From the NCBI RefSeq assembly GCF_013778325.1, contig NZ_JACEIB010000006.1, positions 525,654 through 589,653 of the forward strand: a stretch of 64,000 bases of DNA, given 5' to 3'. The stretch is from Sphingomonas chungangi. Its GTDB lineage: Bacteria; Pseudomonadota; Alphaproteobacteria; Sphingomonadales; Sphingomonadaceae. The notes below the pieces were generated by a model. It did not search any database, was not told the DNA's origin, and worked only from the letters and a program-made list of their open reading frames with translations. Shown here piece after piece: positions 1-9,427 of the stretch. The translations under genes were made by a program, and so were the position numbers. Each line of letters opens with the position of its first letter. Position 1 is the stretch's first letter.

Positions 1-2
1 AG

Positions 3-821
3 GCGCGTGCGACCGGCGAACGCAAACGTGGCAAGATCCTGAAGGTCATCCTCTACGGTAGCTATGCACGCGGCGGTTGGGTCGATGAGCCCCATACAGC
101 GAAGGGCTACATCTCGGATTTCGACCTGCTGATCATCGTGAATCAGCGCGAACTTGCCGAGCGCGAGCAATGGGTCGATGCCGACGATCGCCTAGCCACA
201 GACCTTGTCGTCAATAAGACGCTGCACACGCCGGTGAACTTCATCGTACACTCGCTTCAGCAGGTGAATGACGGCCTTGCGCATGGGCGCTTCTTCTTCA
301 TGGATATCGCCGGCGATGGGATCGCGCTGTACCAATCCGATGACACGCCATTGCACACGCCGAAGCCGAAATCTTCAGAAGAGGCTCTCGCAACTGCAAA
401 GGACTATTTTGCTGAATGGTTCCCAAGTGCAGGCGGAGTTTTGGATACGGCCCGATATGTTCTTGGCAAGGGGCGGTTGAAGGAGGCTGCCTTCAACCTT
501 CATCAGGCGGCTGAGCGCCTCTACCACTGCGCGATGCTTGTCTTAACTTTCTATACACCGCACAATCACAATCTCAACTTTTTGCGCAAGCAGGCCGAGA
601 AGCTTGATCGGCGGCTCTACGACGTGTGGCAGCGCGACGATCGTAAGCACCGCGCGATGTTCGAGAAGCTTAAGGAAGCCTACGTCAAGGCCCGGTACTC
701 GAAACACTATGAAATTAGCGAGGACGAACTGATCTGGCTCGGGCAGCGGGTCGAACAGCTAGGACAACTCGTCCATACTATTTGCACTGAGCGGATTTCG
801 CATCTGTCGCAATCCCTCTGA
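3..821 (+). CDS. Nucleotidyltransferase-HEPN protein, copy 1 (5' end outside window)
   Basis: The reading frame is open from the first bases, so the gene begins upstream of the window. Visible parts are a nucleotidyltransferase motif (GSYARG, then SDFDLL with the Asp-x-Asp metal pair) and a C-terminal helical HEPN-like domain with RYSKHY. Proteins with this fusion are often toxin-antitoxin-like or nucleotide-modifying, but their substrate is not evident here. The protein is a close paralogue of the complete gene at 36988-37902: both ends match almost exactly, while a central stretch (about 415-535) has diverged. It points towards the 3' end of the minus-strand tra operon. Function is inferred from domains only. 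Confidence 0.85.
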   Translation, partial: ARATGERKRGKILKVILYGSYARGGWVDEPHTAKGYISDFDLLIIVNQRELAEREQWVDADDRLATDLVVNKTLHTPVNFIVHSLQQVNDGLAHGRFFFMDIAGDGIALYQSDDTPLHTPKPKSSEEALATAKDYFAEWFPSAGGVLDTARYVLGKGRLKEAAFNLHQAAERLYHCAMLVLTFYTPHNHNLNFLRKQAEKLDRRLYDVWQRDDRKHRAMFEKLKEAYVKARYSKHYEISEDELIWLGQRVEQLGQLVHTICTERISHLSQSL

Positions 822-910
822 CGATCTTTGAACATTGGTTAGCGGTCCAGAGATCGCAATTTCAAATGTATGGCCTTGTTGATAATATCTCTTTCGGCAT
901 AGAGGTCAGA

Positions 911-1321
911 ATGGAAACAATCGAAAGTCGAGACACGGGCGCAAATGGCCTTGGTTCGGAGCAATCGCCCCGAGCTTTCGATTGGTTTTGGCGGCCTTGG
1001 TACGCTAAGCTTCTCGTGGTCCTTGCAGTTCTCTATTGGGTCGGCCTTTACACCATGCTTCTAATGCCGGTTGAATGGTTGAGCGGCTCTGTTACAGGCG
1101 GCATGGTCTGGCTCATTCTCCTTTTCAACCCTTTTTCGGTTATCGCAATCCTCGGCTTCGGGTTTCTGAAGGCCAAGGTCGCCTGTGGAGATTGGATCAT
1201 TCTCCCCGGCGCGCCTCTCGAAATTGTCGAATGGCAGCGAAGGGAACGCGAGGCAGCTTACATCAACCCCGCGGATGCTCGGTCCGGTTACATGCACCAA
1301 GATCATCTTGACGGCCGATAG
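911..1321 (+). CDS. Small two-helix membrane protein, unknown function
   Basis: Encodes 136 residues. The start at 911 is chosen because AGAGGT lies 5-10 bases upstream; an in-frame ATG at 866 has no such site. Two hydrophobic segments are visible, AKLLVVLAVLYWVGLY and MVWLILLFNPFSVIAILGF, followed by a soluble tail with charged residues. No family is recognised. It follows the nucleotidyltransferase-HEPN gene on the same strand and ends 2 bases before the convergent traG stop, so the two transcription units meet tail to tail here. Confidence 0.6.
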   Translation: METIESRDTGANGLGSEQSPRAFDWFWRPWYAKLLVVLAVLYWVGLYTMLLMPVEWLSGSVTGGMVWLILLFNPFSVIAILGFGFLKAKVACGDWIILPGAPLEIVEWQRREREAAYINPADARSGYMHQDHLDGR

Positions 1322-1322
1322 C

Positions 1323-4300
1323 CTAGCGATCGCGTCGGTCCTTGAATTGAGCGTCTCCGTCGCCCCAGCCATGGTTTCTGTCACCCGCCAAGCGTCCGGA
1401 CCCGAGAACGGTAGTTTGCTCGTGTGAGATGAGTGGCGCCGTCACCTGCGTCGTCCCACGGCCCGCATCGGCCGCGTCTAGGTACCGATTCCTAAGACCA
1501 TCGTTCCCAAGCACCTGTTCACTCAGCGTGTTGGCAAATGCAGTTTCCGGTTTTGAGGATCGTGATGCTGCGCGTTCGGCCATCGCAATGGCGCTCCGCA
1601 CGTCGTAATTGACCGTGTCGAGCGAGGCTCTAGCCTGCGTTGAGACGATCCCGCGATCCGAGATATCGAAATTGAGACTACCGGCAGCGGTGCCAGAAGT
1701 GCCCCCTCCCTTGCGTAGTCCGCTGCCGCGCGTTGAGGACCCCGTAAGGTTTGCTGTTGCGGTTTGGCCGTCGCCTGTCTGATGTTCGGCAGAGCGCGAC
1801 AGCGCTCGTTGCCACCCTGTCTGACTTATGACGGCGGTGATGTCGCGCTCCAGCGTATCGGCCACCTGCGGCTTCAGCCGCCAATTGCCGCGGCGATCCA
1901 TCTCGAAACCGCCGTGCAGCCAGCGCGTCATGGCCGCGTGGCCCTCGGCGCCCCCGCCCAGGAAATGCTCGATCGTGTCCGGTCCAGCCTGCTTGCCGGC
2001 CTCGAACTTGGTCGACGTATCGCTGCGCGCGGATTGCGAGAAGCCGGTGCTGCTCGAGACGAGGAGGTCGTTGTCGGCGAAGCTGAAGCGGGCGTGGCCC
2101 CCTCGCGCAATCGCGCCATATTGGCTGTCGTTGATTAGTCCGCCGCGGCGAAGCTGCGCGGCGGTCCGTGGCGTGACATTCATGCTGAGATCACCATTCT
2201 GTGTGAGAGCGAGCTGCTTCCTGTCCATCGCAATGCCATGGGCGCGCAACAGGCCCTGCATGCGGGTCAGGCGCTCCTGGTCGACGATCTGGTTGGTCCG
2301 CGCATTGCGCCCCCGATCGGCTATGGCATCTGCGCCACCGTCCGCCATGTCTACCTGATTGCCGGCTGCGGCGCCGAGCGTTTTGATGAAGCTGTCGAGG
2401 TGGGCAGCTTCGCGGACAGGAACGCCGGCGGCCGCCGCGGCATCAGCGAAGCCGGCATTTTCGGACTGGCGCCGTTGTTCTCCGATCATGGCATTGCCGC
2501 GTACGCCGTCTGGACCGATCTCGCGCTGGGCGTCCAGTTTGCCGGACCGCTCGGCGAAATCGTAGCCAGCTGCCTCACGGGTCCGCGCATAGAAGCTGGT
2601 TCCTTCGCGTGCCGCCTCGCGGGTCGCCCCATCAGCTGTGCCGACCTGATTGGCGGCATTGTAGGTTTCAAGTGCATGCTCGACCTGAGCCTCGTTCCGC
2701 CCCGTCGCGTGGGCTAGCCCGGTGATCGCGGAAGAGCGGGCTTCGCCGGAGAGCGCGTTGATGAAGCCGATGCGCCGCGCGGTCTCCTGGACGGAGAGGC
2801 CTAGCATGGCGGAGGCAGCGCGCTGTCCGGTATTGGTGCCGGTGCGCGTGGCCTGCTCGGTGGCGACGTTCCCGCGCTCGGTCGCGGCAACTTGGCCGCC
2901 CGCGAAATCGCGGCGGCCTTCCATGGCACCGACCTGCGTCTGGGCGCCCGTAATCTCGTTGCGGAGAACCTGCTCCTGCTTGAAACTGTTGGCGATAAGC
3001 TTGCCGAACAGGGGATCGGCAGCGGCGTCGGCGATCACACCGGACGCCTTCAGCTTGGCATCGTCGGCAGAATATCCGTCGCGCTGGAAGTGGCGAGCAG
3101 CACCATCCATCATCATCGCGTAGGCGCGCTCGTCGCCGAACGCCTTCCATTGGACCATATTCTGCGCGAACGACGCGAAAGCGCGTTCGCCGGCTTGGCC
3201 CTTGCCGAAATAGGTCTGGCCGAGCGAGCGGAGGGCATCGCCCTGCGCGAACTGCTGGAAGGCGGCCGTTGCCGCGTTGGCCTGGACGGCACGCTGGGTT
3301 GCGGGATCCGAGAGATCGCCTCCTCTCAATGCGGGTGCCAGGCCGCCAAGTTCGCGTGCGGCATCGATTCCACCCATGCCGAATGCGGGAATTCCGGGTG
3401 CGCCTGGTACCTGTCCACCGACAATCCCGCCGGCCTCGCCGAAACCGCGGTTCGCGGCGAAGCTCGATCGTTCGCCGAAATCCCCGAAGGTCGAGACCGC
3501 GTTGCGGCGGGCCGAGGTGCCGAAGGCCGAGGCCTGTGCCTCGAGCGCGGAGGCGCGGCCTTCGCTGGTGGCGAGCGGGGCTGCTGCAGCTGATGCCCCG
3601 CGAAGGTCGGCAAGCGCACCGCTCGTGACGGCGCTGAACACGTTGCCGGAGAAGCGGAACACCGTGAAGACGAAGGCACCTGCGAGGCCTGCCGCAGCGG
3701 TGCGGAAGCTGCCGAAGATGGCGAGCGCTTTCTGGGCCGCCAAGGGCGCCATCAGCCAGGCATTGGCGGCGACGCCGTTGGCACGCATCTCGGCGAGCGC
3801 GCTCATCGCGCGGCCAAGCGTCAGCTGGTAAATGCCGGCATCGATCACGCCCCAGAGCGCCACGAATACGAAGAGCCCAAGCGCGAAGCTCGCCACCCTC
3901 AGATTAATCGGGGTCAGAATGAACAGCAGCGCGATCGGCACCATGAAGAGCATGATCCCGAACACGGTCGCGCGGATGGTGGGCATCCATTCGTTGGCGA
4001 CCGAGAGGGTGGCGAGGCCGCTGGTGATGGTGGCGCGATTGGCCATCACGCGAGCGGCGGTCGCCGGGCTGTCCTCGAAGAGCACATCGCCGACCGTGTT
4101 GCCGAGCAGGATGTCGGTCATCAGCCCCTGTGTTCCCAAGGTATTGCCCATCATCATCTGCCCGATCTCGCCGAGCTGGCCCTTGCATCGGGCGAGCTGG
4201 TTGGTGTCGGTGCCGTCAAAGCCCGAGCGCGCACAGACCTGGTTCTGGTAGCTGGCGAAGGTCGTTGGATCGCTCAGGCGCGACTGAATATTGGCCCAGG

Positions 4301-5039
4301 CGTCCGCGCAGCTCATCGTCGTGCCGGCCTTGTCGGCGCTCGAATAGACGGTCGAGTAAGTGGCGGGCCCCGCCATTGCACCGAAGGCCGCGGCGAGGTC
4401 CGTCGTGGTCCGGAACAGCTTGTCGTCATCGACGCCGTAGGCGGGCGATACCCGCGCGACCGGGTAGCATTGGCGGGCATAATCCTTGACCGTCTGATCG
4501 AGGAAGATGTCGGTCATCGGTCCTTGGGGCGTCACCGCGTTGAAGAAGAGGTCGAAGGCGTGGCCGCCGGCGCCGAAGACGATCTTGCTGTCGGGATCGA
4601 CCGTGTTGTCGTCGATCGTCTCGACCAGCGCATGTTCCATCAAGTTGGTAGTGCCGGCGACGAGAACGAGCAGGTTGGGCACGCCACCGACGGGCTGATA
4701 GGCGTTGCGAACCGGGTCGTAGACGTTGACCGTGCCGGTCGTGGCGATCATGCCCACAAACAGGCCGATCCCGACCAGCATCTGGAAGCCGAAGGCGACG
4801 AGGCTCATGCCCGAGCCTCGGATCGAGGCGAGTGCGGCGCCCATCGCGATGCCCACCGTCGCGATGATCACCACCAGGGTCTCGTAGCGCGGATCGGCGA
4901 AGATGAGGGCGACGAGGTGGAAGGCATCGACCGTCTCGGCGAAGCCATCATAGGTGTAGAAGCTCGTGTCAAGCGCCAGCGCAGGCGAGGCGAGAAGGGC
5001 GGCGGCGGCGAGGGCGAGGACGAGGCGGAGCGCGCGCAT
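1323..5039 (-). CDS. traG: TraG, mating-pair stabilisation / entry exclusion protein
   Basis: Inner-membrane protein of F-type conjugation, 1,238 residues. In F, the N-terminal half works in pilus assembly and mating-pair stabilisation and the periplasmic C-terminal half in entry exclusion. The start at 5039 gives MRALRLVLALAAAALLASPALA, a typical signal peptide; the frame runs open 71 codons further upstream, but that part is Arg/Pro-rich and overlaps traH. Hydrophobic segments occur at about residues 45-65, 70-95, 130-145 and 370-420. The rest is Ala/Gly/Gln-rich and hydrophilic, as in TraG. It is the last gene of the tra operon, 8 bases after traH, which matches the traH-traG order of F-type systems. 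Confidence 0.92.
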   Translation of the reverse strand: MRALRLVLALAAAALLASPALALDTSFYTYDGFAETVDAFHLVALIFADPRYETLVVIIATVGIAMGAALASIRGSGMSLVAFGFQMLVGIGLFVGMIATTGTVNVYDPVRNAYQPVGGVPNLLVLVAGTTNLMEHALVETIDDNTVDPDSKIVFGAGGHAFDLFFNAVTPQGPMTDIFLDQTVKDYARQCYPVARVSPAYGVDDDKLFRTTTDLAAAFGAMAGPATYSTVYSSADKAGTTMSCADAWANIQSRLSDPTTFASYQNQVCARSGFDGTDTNQLARCKGQLGEIGQMMMGNTLGTQGLMTDILLGNTVGDVLFEDSPATAARVMANRATITSGLATLSVANEWMPTIRATVFGIMLFMVPIALLFILTPINLRVASFALGLFVFVALWGVIDAGIYQLTLGRAMSALAEMRANGVAANAWLMAPLAAQKALAIFGSFRTAAAGLAGAFVFTVFRFSGNVFSAVTSGALADLRGASAAAAPLATSEGRASALEAQASAFGTSARRNAVSTFGDFGERSSFAANRGFGEAGGIVGGQVPGAPGIPAFGMGGIDAARELGGLAPALRGGDLSDPATQRAVQANAATAAFQQFAQGDALRSLGQTYFGKGQAGERAFASFAQNMVQWKAFGDERAYAMMMDGAARHFQRDGYSADDAKLKASGVIADAAADPLFGKLIANSFKQEQVLRNEITGAQTQVGAMEGRRDFAGGQVAATERGNVATEQATRTGTNTGQRAASAMLGLSVQETARRIGFINALSGEARSSAITGLAHATGRNEAQVEHALETYNAANQVGTADGATREAAREGTSFYARTREAAGYDFAERSGKLDAQREIGPDGVRGNAMIGEQRRQSENAGFADAAAAAGVPVREAAHLDSFIKTLGAAAGNQVDMADGGADAIADRGRNARTNQIVDQERLTRMQGLLRAHGIAMDRKQLALTQNGDLSMNVTPRTAAQLRRGGLINDSQYGAIARGGHARFSFADNDLLVSSSTGFSQSARSDTSTKFEAGKQAGPDTIEHFLGGGAEGHAAMTRWLHGGFEMDRRGNWRLKPQVADTLERDITAVISQTGWQRALSRSAEHQTGDGQTATANLTGSSTRGSGLRKGGGTSGTAAGSLNFDISDRGIVSTQARASLDTVNYDVRSAIAMAERAASRSSKPETAFANTLSEQVLGNDGLRNRYLDAADAGRGTTQVTAPLISHEQTTVLGSGRLAGDRNHGWGDGDAQFKDRRDR

Positions 5040-5047
5040 GTCCGGTC

Positions 5048-6475
5048 TCACGGGTTGCGGCCGGCGGCGGCGCCGGCGCTGTTGCGCGCGTCCTGATCGC
5101 GTTGGCGAAGAAGGCTGGCGTAGGAGGTCGCGAGATGCGCCTGGTTGAGCGCGGCCAGATAGGATTGGCGCATCTGGGCGCGTTGGCGCAGCACCTCCTC
5201 GCGAAGGTCGCGCAACTGCTCGATCCCCTTGGTCAGGATCTTCGTCTGGCAAATGTCCTTGCTATTCCCGTCGGCGGCGCCGGCTGAGGTGACGCCGCGC
5301 TCCGCGTTGCCGATCGCGAAGTCGAGGCTTCGGGTCAGGTCGTTCAGCATCTGATAGGCGAGGGTCAGCGCGACGAGATCGTCGGTGTCGTCGATCACGC
5401 TGCCCGGCACGCCCTGGCGGACGCCCCATTCGAGCATGCGATAGACGGGCAGCGTATGGACGTTGGCGACGAACTGCTTTTCGTCGTCGGTGAGCGTGCC
5501 CCGCGTGCGGATCTTGTCGCTGATCGACTGCATCCGGTCGCGGGCGAGTTCGAGCGCGCCCTTGGTGCCGTCCTGTGAGCAGTCGTTGGCCGTCGGCGGC
5601 ACGTTAAGGGCGCGCTTCTGGACCTTGCCGGTCAGGAAATCGTCCGAGCTCTCGGTATCCTGGAGCGGGCAGGCGGGGATTGCCGAAAAGAGCGGCACCT
5701 TGTCGTTCGTATCCCAGCGCATGTAGACGTCCCCGACCCGCGCGCGCATCTGGTCCGCCCAGTCGCCCGCGCCGACGCGGGCGGCAGCATGTGCCAGCAG
5801 CGATCCCGTCTTGAAGATGTCCGTGACCTCCGCCGGGCAGTTCTGCAGCGCGTCCTTCAGATCCTCGGTCGGGTTGTTGTTGTTCGCCTGGATCTTCTCG
5901 CGGGACTGCTGGTAGCTCTTGGCGAAGCCCTGGGAGATCGACTTCGATCCGGTCATCTCCTCGATGATCCCGGACATGGTGTCGTCGCCCTTGGCGATCT
6001 CGACCATACGGTTGGCAAGACGGCAGTCATTGACCTGGATCGAATTCAGGTAATTGGTCGCGGCCTCGAGCTTCGAGATGATATTTCCCATTTTTTCGTC
6101 AAGTGTTTCAAGGAGATACTGAAAGGCGACGGCAGGTGCCGCCTGCAGGATGCTCTCCAGCTTCTGGACGAGATAATCGGGATCGAGGAACGACATGCCG
6201 CCGAGGAACATGTCGATGCCGCCGCAGCCGCCTTTGATCTTGGGCAGCGTCAGCGACATCAGATAGTCGTTGTGGACGTCGACGCGGCCCGACATCCCGC
6301 CGGCGGTCAGATAGCCGCGGGTCTGGTCGTCGAAGCTTCCAGGCGACGCATAGGTCGCATTGTCGAACCAGCTCTCCGCCCAGCTCGCGGCGCTGGCGGG
6401 GGAGGCGGCGCCGACGAGCGCTGCCAGGAACAGGAAGACGGCTGTCAGGCCGGTGATACGCACCTTGCTGCGCAT
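5048..6475 (-). CDS. traH: TraH, conjugative pilus assembly protein
   Basis: Encodes 475 residues, close to F TraH. The start at 6475 gives MRSKVRITGLTAVFLFLAAL, a signal peptide ending near SPASA; upstream in-frame codons look non-coding. Recognisable TraH sequence includes the GGCGGIDMFLGGMSF stretch and the helical AVAFQYLLETLDEKMGNIISKLE segment. TraH is periplasmic or outer-membrane associated and acts with TraF, TraW and TraU in pilus extension and retraction. A 46-base gap separates it from the thioredoxin-like gene upstream. Confidence 0.95.
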   Translation of the reverse strand: MRSKVRITGLTAVFLFLAALVGAASPASAASWAESWFDNATYASPGSFDDQTRGYLTAGGMSGRVDVHNDYLMSLTLPKIKGGCGGIDMFLGGMSFLDPDYLVQKLESILQAAPAVAFQYLLETLDEKMGNIISKLEAATNYLNSIQVNDCRLANRMVEIAKGDDTMSGIIEEMTGSKSISQGFAKSYQQSREKIQANNNNPTEDLKDALQNCPAEVTDIFKTGSLLAHAAARVGAGDWADQMRARVGDVYMRWDTNDKVPLFSAIPACPLQDTESSDDFLTGKVQKRALNVPPTANDCSQDGTKGALELARDRMQSISDKIRTRGTLTDDEKQFVANVHTLPVYRMLEWGVRQGVPGSVIDDTDDLVALTLAYQMLNDLTRSLDFAIGNAERGVTSAGAADGNSKDICQTKILTKGIEQLRDLREEVLRQRAQMRQSYLAALNQAHLATSYASLLRQRDQDARNSAGAAAGRNP

Positions 6476-6521
6476 TGCGGGCTCCAGTGATGGAAAGGGA
6501 TAGGTGTTGAGCCCGCCATGC

Positions 6522-7097
6522 TCAGCGCCGCGACGAAGAGGCCGGCATCCCCACGATGCCTGTGAATTTGGACATGGCGCGGACGCCGACCGCGGCACGC
6601 ACGCCGGTCAGCATCTTCGTCGCCAGATAAATGTTGCGTGCAAGATTGGGCAGCAGGTCGGTCCCCACTGCGATCGGGATCGTGCGGTTAGGATCGGCGA
6701 TCGGCCGGACCCAGACGACGGGGTCGCCCACCCATGGCAGCCCTAGCCGGCCGGACCGGAGCATCGCGTCCTCGCGGGACAGGGTCGCGACCCGCCAACC
6801 ATAATGCGCGCGGAACATGCCGAGCTTCGCCCAGACGTCCGCGCAGGGCAGGCATCCCGGTGAGGTGCTGGCCTCGATCATGAAAGCCGGCGCCTCACCT
6901 TTGAGCGTGTCGGCGAAGTCGGGCGGGAAGTCGCGTGTGGCGGGCACCCGATGCAGCCAGGCGTCCATCGCGACGCTGTTGGCGACCGGGTGGATGGCGG
7001 CACGCATCGCGGTTTCGCGCGATATCTCCGCCGAGGCGCGCCCGGCGAGGAAGGCCGACAAAGCGACCAGGATGATGAGCGTGATCGCCCGACTCAT
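6522..7097 (-). CDS. Thioredoxin-fold conjugation protein (TraF/TrbB-like)
   Basis: Encodes 191 residues with a signal peptide (MSRAITLIILVALSAFLAGR). A CxxC-type motif, GCLPCADVW, sits near residue 80 in a thioredoxin-like context, which suggests a periplasmic disulfide enzyme. F carries TrbB, a disulfide isomerase, in a similar position, and this may be its counterpart, though the sequence is not close enough for me to be sure. The start overlaps the traF stop by 4 bases (ATGA), implying translational coupling. Together with TraF and the DsbC-like protein it is the third thioredoxin-fold protein of this operon. Confidence 0.75.
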   Translation of the reverse strand: MSRAITLIILVALSAFLAGRASAEISRETAMRAAIHPVANSVAMDAWLHRVPATRDFPPDFADTLKGEAPAFMIEASTSPGCLPCADVWAKLGMFRAHYGWRVATLSREDAMLRSGRLGLPWVGDPVVWVRPIADPNRTIPIAVGTDLLPNLARNIYLATKMLTGVRAAVGVRAMSKFTGIVGMPASSSRR

Positions 7098-7981
7098 GGC
7101 TGGACTGTTCCCGAAGTGTCGACGAGTTCGGCACCGACCGCGCGGGGATCGCTTGCCGAGACCGGTCCGTTGGCGAGCGCGTCGAAGAAGCCGTCTTCTT
7201 CGCCGGCACCTGTCATGAACTGTTCGGGACGGATGTCGCCGGTGAGCAAGCGCACGGCCTGATAGGCCATCTGGGAGAGGTTCGGGTAGGCCTCGACGCC
7301 GCTCGCGATCACCATCTTCTGTTGGGAATTGCGCCGGATCACCATCGTCGTCGGGGTGACTTCGACGCCGAACCGTTCACCGAGATCGGGCCGTTGTTCG
7401 AGGTCCATCAGCGTCACCTGCCAGCCCATTTCCTCCTGGAAGCGCTGCACGATCGGCCACTGGACGCGGCAATATCCGCACGACGCCCGCGAGAACATGA
7501 CGAGCGCGAACTCGTTGGCATGCGCGCGGAGATAGCGGCGCCGGGCATCGTCCTTGAACGCCAACAACTGGTCGCGCGCATCGCCTACCATGGGATTGGC
7601 CGACTTCGAATTGAGCTCTGGGTGTTGCAGCATCGCGATCTGGGTGACGCCGGCAAAGGCCCGAGCCTTGCGGCGGGCGAAGTCCTCGAGCTTCCAGAAA
7701 TCCGAAACAGCGTCGACCGTCAGAATCGTGGCAGCGTAATCGCGTTGCTGTTCGATCAGCGTGTGGATCTTCGGTGGGGTCCAGGTGGCGAGCTCGGCCA
7801 TCGGTGGGATGACCGGCTTCACGAGCGGAGCCTCGTCCGGCTTTGCCGGATCGGCTTTCGGTGGCGGGGCCTGATACCACCAATATCCCCGGCTCTCGTT
7901 TGCCACGGGGGTGGATTGTGCGACGGCAGGCGCTGCAGCAAAGAGCGCGAGCATCGTGCACCGAGTGAGCTGATCGATCAC
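7094..7981 (-). CDS. traF: TraF, periplasmic pilus assembly protein with thioredoxin fold
   Basis: Encodes 295 residues from a GTG start that overlaps the upstream stop (GTGA). A signal peptide is followed by SRGYWWYQ, a stretch typical of TraF family N-termini, then a linker rich in Pro and Lys. The C-terminal half is a thioredoxin fold with CGYC near residue 168 and a cis-Pro region, VEVTPTTMV. F TraF lacks the CxxC pair, while many relatives keep it, so redox activity is plausible here. Role: pilus assembly in the periplasm with TraH and TraW. Confidence 0.92.
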   Translation of the reverse strand: MIDQLTRCTMLALFAAAPAVAQSTPVANESRGYWWYQAPPPKADPAKPDEAPLVKPVIPPMAELATWTPPKIHTLIEQQRDYAATILTVDAVSDFWKLEDFARRKARAFAGVTQIAMLQHPELNSKSANPMVGDARDQLLAFKDDARRRYLRAHANEFALVMFSRASCGYCRVQWPIVQRFQEEMGWQVTLMDLEQRPDLGERFGVEVTPTTMVIRRNSQQKMVIASGVEAYPNLSQMAYQAVRLLTGDIRPEQFMTGAGEEDGFFDALANGPVSASDPRAVGAELVDTSGTVQP

Positions 7982-8577
7982 AGCACGCGCTCCATACGGG
8001 TGAGGCGATCAACGGCCACCGGGCCGTAATAGCGGCTGTCGTAGCCGTCAGGGTGCGAGGAGCCGACATAGGCAAATCCCGCAGGGATCGGTTTGCGACC
8101 CCACGCGAGATGGACCAGCGGCTGGCGCTTTCGCCCAAAGGCTTTGCTGACCCCGACGAGGCGGCCGTCGCAATAATACCAGCCATCTTTCTTGCTCGGC
8201 GCCATGCGGGAGGGGCGGTCGATCTCGGCCAGCGTCTGCCCGGCCATGCAGAGCGCATATTTGGTGACGTTGACCGGCTTGGGTCCGGCGATCAAATCGG
8301 CAAGCCGGAAGGACACGAGATCACCACGATGGATCGGGCCGGGTGCGGCGCGCACGATCCAGGCGTCGATCGACGGACTCATCACCAAGGTGAAGTGCGG
8401 GATCGCCAGCGCCGTCGCCAGGCCGACTGGCAGAACGATGCCGTAGGCCTTCCAGAGCTGGTCGGGGCGGGGCGGGGCGCCGAGACCCGACGCGCCGAGT
8501 GCGACCGCCGCGCGGAGCGGCAGCAGCCGGATCTCCGTGCAGCCGGACCTAGCGATCGCCCAGGCGAGCTTCAGCAT
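7978..8577 (-). CDS. S26 family signal peptidase of the transfer system (TraF/TrhF type)
   Basis: Encodes 199 residues. The start at 8577 is the ATG of MLKLAWAIARSGC; the longer open frame upstream lies inside trbC and is Arg/Pro-rich. After a membrane segment (YGIVLPVGLATALAIPHF) comes MSPSIDAW, which fits the S26 nucleophile Ser region, and later NVTKYALCMAG, which fits the catalytic Lys region. Such peptidases process pilin or other secreted conjugation proteins in RP4-like and sphingomonad F-like systems. It overlaps trbC by 29 bases and is followed by traF through a GTGA junction. Confidence 0.85.
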   Translation of the reverse strand: MLKLAWAIARSGCTEIRLLPLRAAVALGASGLGAPPRPDQLWKAYGIVLPVGLATALAIPHFTLVMSPSIDAWIVRAAPGPIHRGDLVSFRLADLIAGPKPVNVTKYALCMAGQTLAEIDRPSRMAPSKKDGWYYCDGRLVGVSKAFGRKRQPLVHLAWGRKPIPAGFAYVGSSHPDGYDSRYYGPVAVDRLTRMERVL

Positions 8578-9427
8578 CGCGCACCTCCTCTTTGGCACCG
8601 AGGCGACCGGCTTCTTCCAGCAATCCCGAAAGGGCGGCGTCGCCGTAGACGACGGGCGTCGGTGCGGCGGGGGTTTCGCCCCGCTCGCAATAGGCCTGGG
8701 TCGGATCGCCCGCGACCATCGCCATGGCGGGCACATGTTCGATGCCATGCTGGCGGAATGCGATCGGGTCGACGACGATCGGCGTTCCCCGCATTGCGCA
8801 GGCTGGGCCTTCGCAACCCGGATCGAGCCGCAATATCTCGGCCGAGAGCTTCGCCATCGGCGCGACGCGATGCAGGCCTCCCGGCATGCCACGGAAGGCC
8901 AGCGCGCCCCCGGTCTTCTCGAGTGCCGCCGCGTAGGTGCGCAGTTCGTCGATCGGCATGGACGATGAAACGAAAAGCAGAGGCACCCAGCGGACATGGG
9001 CGTCTGGCGCGGCGACCCTTGCGAGGCTGACGATATCGGGCTGGCTCAGGCCCAAGGCCTGCCCGACCCGCATAGACATGGTTGTCTGCTGGGCGACGAG
9101 ACCAGTTTTACCCTTGGCCATTGCCGCATCGGCCCGGCGTGCCATCCCCGGATCCGCCGCCTGCGCATGCATCGCGCTCCAGGCTTTGCGCTGTGTGGCG
9201 CCATCGGCCTTCGGCGTTTCGAACGCAGGCAGCGTCATGGCAGGGGCTGACGCCTTGTCCTGCGCCATGGCGTGGCGCAGGGCGTCCATTGCCGCCTGAC
9301 CCTCCGCCGCCACGTCTGTCGGCTTCGACGGCGGCGCGGCCCATGCCGATGTTGCGCAGCATGTCGCCGTGAGGCCGAGGGATAAAGCGAGGGCGAGGCT
9401 ATGGGGCGATCGTCTGCATGTACGCAT
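8549..9427 (-). CDS. trbC: TrbC, F-type pilin assembly protein
   Basis: Encodes 292 residues. A signal peptide (ending near SAWA) is followed by a helical linker and the TrbC domain, recognisable by LFVSSSMPIDELRTYAAALE and GALAFRGMPGG at about residues 150-185. In the F system TrbC is periplasmic and needed for pilus assembly; it works with TraW. It overlaps the upstream traN part by 29 bases and the downstream peptidase gene by 29 bases. The order traW-traU-traN-trbC differs from F, where trbC precedes traN. Confidence 0.92.
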   Translation of the reverse strand: MRTCRRSPHSLALALSLGLTATCCATSAWAAPPSKPTDVAAEGQAAMDALRHAMAQDKASAPAMTLPAFETPKADGATQRKAWSAMHAQAADPGMARRADAAMAKGKTGLVAQQTTMSMRVGQALGLSQPDIVSLARVAAPDAHVRWVPLLFVSSSMPIDELRTYAAALEKTGGALAFRGMPGGLHRVAPMAKLSAEILRLDPGCEGPACAMRGTPIVVDPIAFRQHGIEHVPAMAMVAGDPTQAYCERGETPAAPTPVVYGDAALSGLLEEAGRLGAKEEVRDAEARLGDR